Program-made: the position numbers and the translations under genes
Shown here: positions 56,834 through 64,000 of the stretch, in pieces
Layout of the letters: each line of letters begins with the position of its first letter
Numbering within the stretch: position 1 is the first letter of the stretch
Notes under the pieces: generated by a model
What the model saw: only the letters and a program-made list of their open reading frames with translations
The model's database searches: none
Told to the model about the DNA's origin: nothing
Origin: Acanthaster planci
Lineage: Eukaryota; Echinodermata; Asteroidea; Valvatida; Acanthasteridae
DNA: 64,000 bases
NCBI RefSeq assembly: GCF_001949145.1
Contig: NW_019091371.1
Coordinates: forward strand, 2,197,469-2,261,468
Direction of reading: 5' to 3'

Positions 56834-58284
56834 CTAAATCATTTCATGCTATTTCCGTTCCGCTGTATCAGATACAAGTGGTGGTATGCATGTACTTCCA
56901 TTACTTTTCTTACAGTATATGTGATTATAGCGTCATGCCTGGGCCATAGGCATCGACTGGTGGAGGATATTGCATCCCCTAGCAGATTGAGAAGCGATAG
57001 GCTACAGCACACGACGCAAATCAAGAATTGATCAATACGAGTAAAAGATGTCGCCAGTATATAGGGTTTCTACGAGTATCGTAAAACGCACGACAAAATG
57101 AAACAGAGTGCGAGGGCAGCTGAATCCTTAACCTTGCGTGCGAATTTTCCGCACGATGGCTCATCGTCTGTCACGTTCGACGGAGCTCTTAATCCAACCA
57201 AACTCTTAAACTCGTCTTCCGAGCGCTCAAAACAATTTTGGGGGAGGGGCCCTGTAATAAAATGGCGTATTCATTTTCCAAAATGCGCATTTAATACCAC
57301 AGAGTTCATTGTAGAAAAGGATTTGGGGGCCATGTTGCAACGCAAGTATACGATGCGACGTTATCTACTGTGAAAGAACACCGCAAAAACTGCAGTGTTA
57401 AACTAACCGTACCGTATGGTGGTGGATCGACACGTGACATGCTGCAAAAATTAATACCGAGTGCTGCTAGAATGACACTGAGTACATGTTTGTGGTATTT
57501 CCGTTGGAGCAACGTGGTCCTTCTGGATGTTGGCAGTGTTATGGAACAAAGTTTAAATGAGCAAAATATCTTTAATTGCCGTTTATAACAATGGAATTGC
57601 CACTGTTATAAATGGAAACACTACGTAGCTTCTGAATTTTCATGTAAAAAGCAAGAGGCAGCCACAAGGAATTCAGAATTGTAAAACAGAGAGTGTTAGA
57701 AAGAAAATGGCTTCTTCTTTGGGTAAGGCAAGAAAAGTGGTCGAAGCCATTAGTTGGGTCAGTATAGTGACCCGTAGTGACTTCACCTTGATACCTTTTC
57801 TAGAAGCCACTTAAAACCGGTGTTTGTTTCGTTGATTTAATTATTTTGTTTGTTCACTTTTCCATTACGATTTTGTTAAGACTCTGCACATTCTACATAC
57901 CGCGTCACAGAGAATTTTTCTGAGCCCCGAATTTACTGAAAAAGAAATGAGGTAATTAACGTACGTGGATGCTCTCGTACCTAAAATTTGTGTGGGCTGT
58001 GTAATGCTATAACTGACGCACAGGCGAACTATCGCCTGTACATTTTCACCAGCTAGAGGTCAACATATTCAGAGATAGGCACTCTAAAATGCTACCACAT
58101 CACAAGGCATCTTTTATTTTAATAAACCCTCGCGAATATGTGTTTTGATCCTTCATGAAATGAAATAATGAAAATGATTAGCGGGGGTCTCAAAACACCC
58201 TGCTCCGAAAAGTGAACGGCATAACAAAACACAAGGTTAAGAATCTCAACGCTGACTAAGTTTATTTCTTGAGGCTAAACCGCA

Positions 58285-58572
58285 TTATTTCGTCGCACTG
58301 GAAAGAAATCGAAGCGCCCACTGTAGCCGTGTGGGGGTCACATTATGTATAATATTCCAGGTAAAGTCTTTGTAACTTGCATGATGGACAGTAATTTCAA
58401 AACAGTTCCTTTGGGGTTTGATCCATTGCACTGAAAACTGAGGGAAAGGTGGCTGAGTTCTGGGAGATAAAACAGGTTTTTGCATTTGATCGAGGAGCCA
58501 CATTATAAGAAAGGCTGTACCTGTTAGTTGAAGAGTTATGGCGGTAATTTTCTTTCTAAAAGGAACGTGCAT
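58285..58572 (-). CDS. candidate type II membrane protein start
   Basis: The minus-strand ATG at 58572 opens MHVPFRKK, then a hydrophobic anchor (ITAITLQLTGTAFLIMWLL), then a Pro-rich stem (QKPVLSPRTQPPFPQF) and a luminal-type stretch with NVT, a possible N-glycosylation site. This is the layout of Golgi glycosyltransferases or sulfotransferases, but at 95 residues to the stop it could only be the first exon or a remnant. Possible donors are ACA|GTGGGC and CAA|GTTACA. The start context is weak. Confidence 0.35.
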   Translation of the reverse strand: MHVPFRKKITAITLQLTGTAFLIMWLLDQMQKPVLSPRTQPPFPQFSVQWIKPQRNCFEITVHHASYKDFTWNIIHNVTPTRLQWALRFLSSATK

Positions 58573-58619
58573 CTGGCATATTACCAACAAACCATTAGCC
58601 TTACCCCAAATTTAGGGTG

Positions 58620-60004
58620 GAGATGACGCATGACATAGGCAGGGGTAGAAAATCATGTCAAAGATGCAGGGGAATCTTCACTTGTAGGCCTGGGTGCAAA
58701 CTACAGTTTCCACAAGTGATAGAAAACAAAATCCACCAGAAAAGTAAAATCATTTTTTTCTCAATTTCCCCTCATGTTCATTTCATAACCCAACAGTATT
58801 ACATGTACCCGTTTTCTAATAGTCTCCCTCCCGTTCAATCTTTATACCCCAAAGTATTCCGTTTGAAGGATATAGGCTTCCCTATTCTCTTTTAACAATG
58901 TCAGTGAAAATTGATCAGAATTTAAGTACAATACCTTACACTTTTACCATTGGAACTTTGAAGTGCCCTTTCTTCTTTATCACAGAAACAGCGTGAGCCA
59001 AGATGAAAATTAAAAAGGGATTGATTTGCTGTCGATGAATGAGGACGGTAAAACAGAAAGCGAGAGGGAGAGAGATCTATTGGCACCATTGTCATAAACA
59101 CTGCATAATGTCTACGCCTATAAGAAATGCATATAACACCGGGAACACTCTTCCTCCGAGGCTCGCTTTGACTCTATAACCTAATGAGAGGATTTACGAA
59201 ATAACCACGCCTAATAACGTCAGCCTCGTACGTACATTTACGAACATTACGACATAATGGCCCCAAAATCCGTATAGCCGTCTGGGGGTCCACAGAATGG
59301 TTTTTAAAAGGTATTTTTCGGCGAAAGCCAACCCTTTGAATGGGTGAATTAAGCTGTTTCAAGGATAAATGACTGGCATTAATCACAGCAGATAAGTGCT
59401 AGTGGGAATTACTGATTACTTTTGTAGCTTAAATAGTGGTGTACGCATGCAGTAATTACTATACTTATTAAGCATAGCTCAGGATCCCACCAAGACTGTC
59501 CGTCCTTTATGGCAAAACTTAGTTCTATATTTGATAGCACATTACGTAACTTTGTTCTGTGGTTAGCAGTGTGTGTTCTGATATCAAACAAAACACATCA
59601 GTTCCTACATTGTATGCCACGGAACCCTATGTACTTTAGGCTACGTATGCTGATTCAGCTTTGTCCTTTCTACTTGTTCACTGTCAACCATAATATTCCA
59701 CGCGTCAAGAACCTTTAAAGCATCCATAATCCAACAATGTAAAATTGCCCTACAGTGTAGTCACAACGTTGTCCATGAGCCTTTCTTCTTTTTTTGGGGG
59801 GGGGGTTGTGTTATTCTGGGAGAGAAATTTTGGTGCCGTTTTGGTTTTATGCTATATTTGTGAACAGAATATGACGTCATTCCGAGTTTCAAAAAATTGT
59901 ATGTTACGGATGTTTCAGCACCAACAAAGCAAACATTTCCGAAATTTAAATATTTTCTTTGGTGATGCTTTGCTGTGTAACTACAAAGCAATTAGCTAAT
60001 TAAA
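58620..60004. other. intergenic, nothing recognised
   Basis: A minus frame at 59174-59386 is protein-like but has no start or splice support. G10 run at 59796-59805. Confidence 0.35.
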
Positions 60005-60170
60005 ACTGTTAACGCTTTACGAATGTGATGTTTATAATCCAAAGTTAAACACGTTAAGGTGTTGGTTTCTTAAACAAATACATGTTGATGTGTTAATAAA
60101 TTTAGACACGACACATGTGGGTGTTAATAACAAGACACAAAAACATCTTTGTCGGGTGATAACACTTTCT
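60005..60170. repeat. degenerate cluster of GTTAA / TAACAC words
   Basis: 'gttaac', 'gttaaacacgttaaggtgtt', 'gatgtgttaata', 'gggtgttaataaca' and 'gataacact' recur in both directions. It resembles the cluster at 43677 but is more worn. Confidence 0.3.
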
Positions 60171-60408
60171 GAGTACCGAAGCACGTTTATTTCCGAAAAA
60201 AAGGTGTTTGAAATTTTAATGGGCGCTGGTTTATACGCTGAGCAACACTCAATGCCAGATTACACTGGAGCTGGGGATGTACTTACAACGAGCGTCTTTA
60301 TACGTGTGCTAAATTGCTCAAAGGATCGGCCTCTGACAGCTGATATCTTGCGGGGCAGAATCCGCCTTCCTCGGCTGTGAAATAGTCCAAAAAGTTAAGC
60401 TCTTGAAA

Positions 60409-60880
60409 TCAGATGAGCAGATTCACTTTGGGAGAGGGTACAAAAATGGGACCGTCCAAAGTGTTTTCATGCGTTCTTTGCTGTCCTTCGAAGATGTATC
60501 GTTTAGGTTGTGGGGTAGCCTTTGGAGAAACTTCAAAATGAAGTTCTCTACCGTAAAAAGGTCTCTTTACTGAGGGGAGTGGCCCAGTAATACACCCCAG
60601 CCCCCATTCCGCACGATTCTTGGCTACGATGTCCGCATAGCGACGGGAGGATTCCCCGTAGTCAGCCTCTCTCCAGACATCCACGCCACCCGACCTTAGG
60701 CGCGGCTGTCCAGCCCAGGTGCGTTTCAGACTGCGCCGTGCGATCCGGAACCGACTGCCAGGCGAAACACTCCGCACGCGGGCTGATATTTCCGCCAAGC
60801 GGGTGACGTCTGGAGAAACGGGAAAACGGTGCGCCGGAGGCAAGTGGGTATCCGTAGACGGCCAACATTTCAGTCTAGGA
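60409..60880 (-). CDS. long terminal exon, basic protein of unknown family
   Basis: A C/T-rich tract and CTGCAG acceptor (ending at 60881) opens a phase-2 exon of 156 codons to TGA at 60411-60409. The region is more GC-rich than its surroundings. The protein begins PRLKCWPSTDTHLPPAHRF, then ARRSLKRTWAGQPRLRSG, DVWREADYGESSRRYADIV, GCITGPLPSVKRPFYGREL and a C-terminal YIFEGQQRTHENTLD. Basic, Trp/Tyr/Arg-containing and without membrane segments or cysteine pairs. The style (short Arg/Pro/Gly-rich segments) recalls ciliary microtubule inner proteins, but I cannot name a family. Upstream exons would lie above 60.9 kb on the minus strand and were not found. Confidence 0.6.
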
Positions 60881-60903
60881 CTGCAGGCGAGAGACTGAGA
60901 GAG

Positions 60904-63900
60904 TCAGTTTGGTTGTAGTTAATGCAAATGTCAATGTTTGTGATGAGGAACTGAAAAACTTATTGGTGAAAAGAAAAAAATGGCCGTGTCGAGATTTTGC
61001 AGCCCTTACTAGACCTTCATCTTGGAGCAATTGAACTTTAATTAAGGGCCCCTCTATAGAACTCAGCGAGAGGGAGGAATAGAAATAGGCTCTGCTATAT
61101 CCCCCAGGCACTCTTACCTCATCACAGGTGTACGATTAAAAAAAAACGATGTTGGGGGTTTGAAATGAGTGATTTTTCAGTGTACCTGGCCGACAGTAAA
61201 GCCAGATGATCTTGTCATGAACGGATACTATCAAATGACAGAAAGAGGGCAGATTAAAGTTTTAGAACCAAGGGAAAGAAATGGACCGGACACATCTCCT
61301 TTCGCCCAAAGATCTCTTCGTATATATTTTACCGAGCGACGAACAGAAAGGAGAACGGTGTTCTGTTTTCGGTTGGGTATGTACTACAGAACTGACGGAC
61401 TTCAAGCAAGTTTGCAAGAACACTAGCGAGTGTGCAAACAAACATACACACACCAGGAAGGTGGTACACAGTGGGGAGCGAAAGATTGGCTTATCCGGTA
61501 CTATATTTAAATAGCGCCCTCTAAAAACTACTGACGAAAGGAAGCATGGAAAAACTATACCACCTTCTTGCCAATGAAAAAAAAAAAGTATTTTACATCT
61601 TGTTTGTCTAAAGATATTGGTTCTTTTCATTACTTTTTATGCAGTTGTAAAACCGTGTCCTTCTTTTTCAGAAGTATGAAAATGTGAGGTGTAAATCAAT
61701 TTCAGGGACTTCAAATGCCTATTCACCTGTTAGAATAGTATAGTGAAAACTCTGGTAGGCCTAATTTGCACTTTTGACCTCTCAATTGTCACCATAATGC
61801 ATTCGGAGTAGGACACCATGCAAACACTGCTGCTTTTTCAGTGCAAATTTTAATTTCCCATTTTTTTGAAAACTGCATTCATTAGACAAACCTGCTTAGA
61901 GCCAAGATTGGTATGATTTTGTCCAGTTGTTCAAGTACCTTCGCATACACATCATTATTGTCCTTTTTAATCGGCTCCCCCGACAACTTTCATAGCTGAG
62001 CTATATTGACACTGCGGTCAACAGACGTCAAACTACGACACACTTTCAACCATCTAAATTTAGGTTATGGTAGATAGACAAGCATATTATACACACGTGT
62101 CGACAGATACTTCAAGATTTGCATGTATTGCTACCCACACTACGATTCTATGTGGAGGAGAACATGGCTTAGCGAATTCCCATGCCTGCTTGCATGATTT
62201 TAGCGCCCATAAGCAGCCTAATTAAGTCCTCCAATAAAACTGGACATGAATCACTCAGGCCCAAGCACCATCTCACGATGCTGCGGGTCTCTCGCACCGA
62301 AGAACGCGAGGGGAAAGCCTTTCCAACGCCGGGCCGGCCAAACGACGGGTCCTCAGCCGCTGCATAAGCCTCCACTCACGAGCGCGCGCGGCTGCTGCCA
62401 AATTGACAAATTTGATTTCGCGTGGGTCTAAGTGGTAACCGGATTCCTTCGGATTGCCGATGTTGTTTCTTCCTCTGCCAACAAAACTCCAAGCACCACT
62501 CCGATGATGTGATTACCCGACGCACGGGCCGGCCGGCCCCTATTCATCGAGCCACAGCTACGCTCAGATTGCATTTCAAGACATTTGTCCCGCTTGCCAC
62601 TCGGGCTCCTGAAAGGGAACACCGGAACGTTGACTTTGAATTGAAAATCCACATGAAATTAGGCTTTGCTGATTTCGGGAGATTTGTTGATAATTCCCCT
62701 GTAATCACGTCAAGTATGGGGATTAAAAAAGTTCAGTAAACCGAATCACGAGTGCCACAAAACAGGATTTCATTTTTTCGGAGGTCTAATCTGTCGTAAT
62801 TCGCCCACGACATTTTACGGACAATTTATCATTCCAGACAACCTTCCTAAAATATTCGCGTTTCCCCGAATTCCAAAGTATCACAAGTTCTATTGACACC
62901 GATAGAGAAATTGGCAACGATTCAAATGATTAAACTTCACAATTCAGATACCACAACGCGGCACCGAAATGTTTTAACGTGTAGGCCTACAACTGCTACT
63001 TTCAGGGAAAGCAAAGGCTAATTTTCCGTGACACACTTTTTCCCAATACCCCCGTCGTTTTTATAATTTAGTTATCCCTAACACTAGTAGCGGATTGGGT
63101 CCCTTTAATTTTGGATTTGTGAGACAGATTTTACGTCTTTAAATTTGGTACTATGAACGTCATAATTCATTAATGCAGCTTGAACCCGACAATATTATTC
63201 CGTTCGCGTTGATACGATGTTAATGTTGTGCAAGACTCTCTTTGATATAGTCAGATCTTACGTGAGTGATATCAAGAATCTTACAAGACCCTCCAAAATC
63301 ATCCAAATAATTATTATCTTCGGAGAACCAACAAGGGCGGATCCAGAACAAGATGGGGGAGGGGGCTTGTGGGCCACTGTGGATCTAACGGACAACTTCG
63401 CCACGTTTCACTGGAAACTACCAATGGCCCTCTTTTATGGCGGAAAGCATTGTTAGCTTTTGTACATGCAAGGAGCGACGGTCACAGACGTGGCTCCGCA
63501 TTAATAGTAATCACAGCCACGCTTATCGTTACTATCATCACTGGAGTTATTGACATTACTTACATCCGCGTGCCTACGATGTTGTTTGGAAATCGCTGTT
63601 TCACTTTTAAAATGTCAGCCATAAAGAGAAGGAAGAAAGCGGATGTTTACTTCACAATGATGGGCTACCTGCACGCAATTTGTGCTGGCGGTTCAAAGAA
63701 CCCCAGGTCAGTCTTCCTGTACAACCGGCTTTCATCCCGTTGTTTAATCTCTCCACGATCCCACTGGATCTGAACTGCCGCAAGTCACGTCCAACCATCT
63801 GGTTGGTCATTGTCGGCTTTCTCCCAAAACTTGGCCAATCACGTCCAAACATGTGGTTTATCAGTGTATCGACTTCATAACTGCAGCCCCGATTCCTGTA

Positions 63901-64000
63901 TACCTGTCCAGTGTAACTTCGTATTTTTGTCGTCCGTTTAGAGTACGTGTGATCAAGCGTTTGAGCCAAACTCATTCTCAATGAATAATACAGGATGGTC
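60904..64000. other. mostly intergenic, GC-rich patch at 62.2-62.6 kb
   Basis: Overlapping frames on both strands at 61169-61630 and 62169-62739 give no consistent exon. The patch at 62240-62560 is CpG-rich, with two GGGCCGGCC motifs (about 62331 and 62526), and could be a promoter region for a gene on either strand. The frame at 63369-63773 has a hydrophobic stretch but no start or splice context. Confidence 0.35.

Noticed and set aside
1-64000. CRISPR arrays, phage genes or bacterial operons
   Set aside because: No regularly spaced repeats, no dense same-strand gene runs; the window is intron-bearing animal DNA.

Overview
This is a stretch of animal nuclear DNA, not bacterial or viral. It has split coding exons with GT/AG borders, TATA promoters, prohormone-type proteins cut at Lys-Arg, a tRNA-like Pol III unit, miniature inverted-repeat elements and a decayed DIRS-type retrotransposon. 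Frequent palindromic words of the TACATGTA and TAGGCCTA type, together with amidated-neuropeptide genes, make a marine deuterostome (most likely an echinoderm) my best guess; this is inference, because no gene with a firm taxonomic signature is present.

The centre of interest is 10.5-27.6 kb, which holds three compact, apparently single-exon secreted peptide precursors. Two on the minus strand (10584-10898 and 18498-18803) are clear paralogues. They share a matching signal peptide, a ring Cys-Pro-Trp-x-Pro-Ala-Leu-Cys, a short tail ending Gly-Lys-Arg (amidation), the same last residues, and a conserved TATA-proximal block placed about 55-60 bp before the ATG. The third (27054-27596, plus strand) carries three linear peptides ending Gly-Leu-Phe or Gly-Ile-Phe before Gly-Lys-Arg, a tail like that of the second cyclic peptide (Gly-Gly-Leu-Phe-amide). 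I do not recognise these as any standard family, and they are the best candidate here for an undescribed peptide signalling system.

Region by region. 0.4-2.2 kb: a small inverted-repeat element and a 1-kb foldback element. 5.4-6.7 kb (minus): a four-exon gene for a small secreted protein with an acidic tail, followed by a tRNA-like unit. 7.9-10 kb: two weak exon candidates. 12.5-15.2 kb (plus): two good first exons with a DIRS fragment between them in antisense. 15.9-17.1 kb (minus): a signal-peptide exon and a separate terminal exon. 19-36 kb, outside the third precursor: mostly intergenic, with repeats and a few weak exon candidates. 37-47 kb: several single exons with strong splice signals. 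47.2-57 kb: almost featureless apart from a tandem repeat, a palindrome-word element and a tetranucleotide array. 57-64 kb: a membrane-anchor ORF, a long terminal exon at 60409-60880, and little else.

Limits: exon calls rest on splice-site quality, reading-frame phase and protein-like sequence, without transcript or homology support. Open frames of about 100 codons are expected by chance in a window of this size, so ORF length alone was not used as evidence. Where an exon is isolated its partners were not found.
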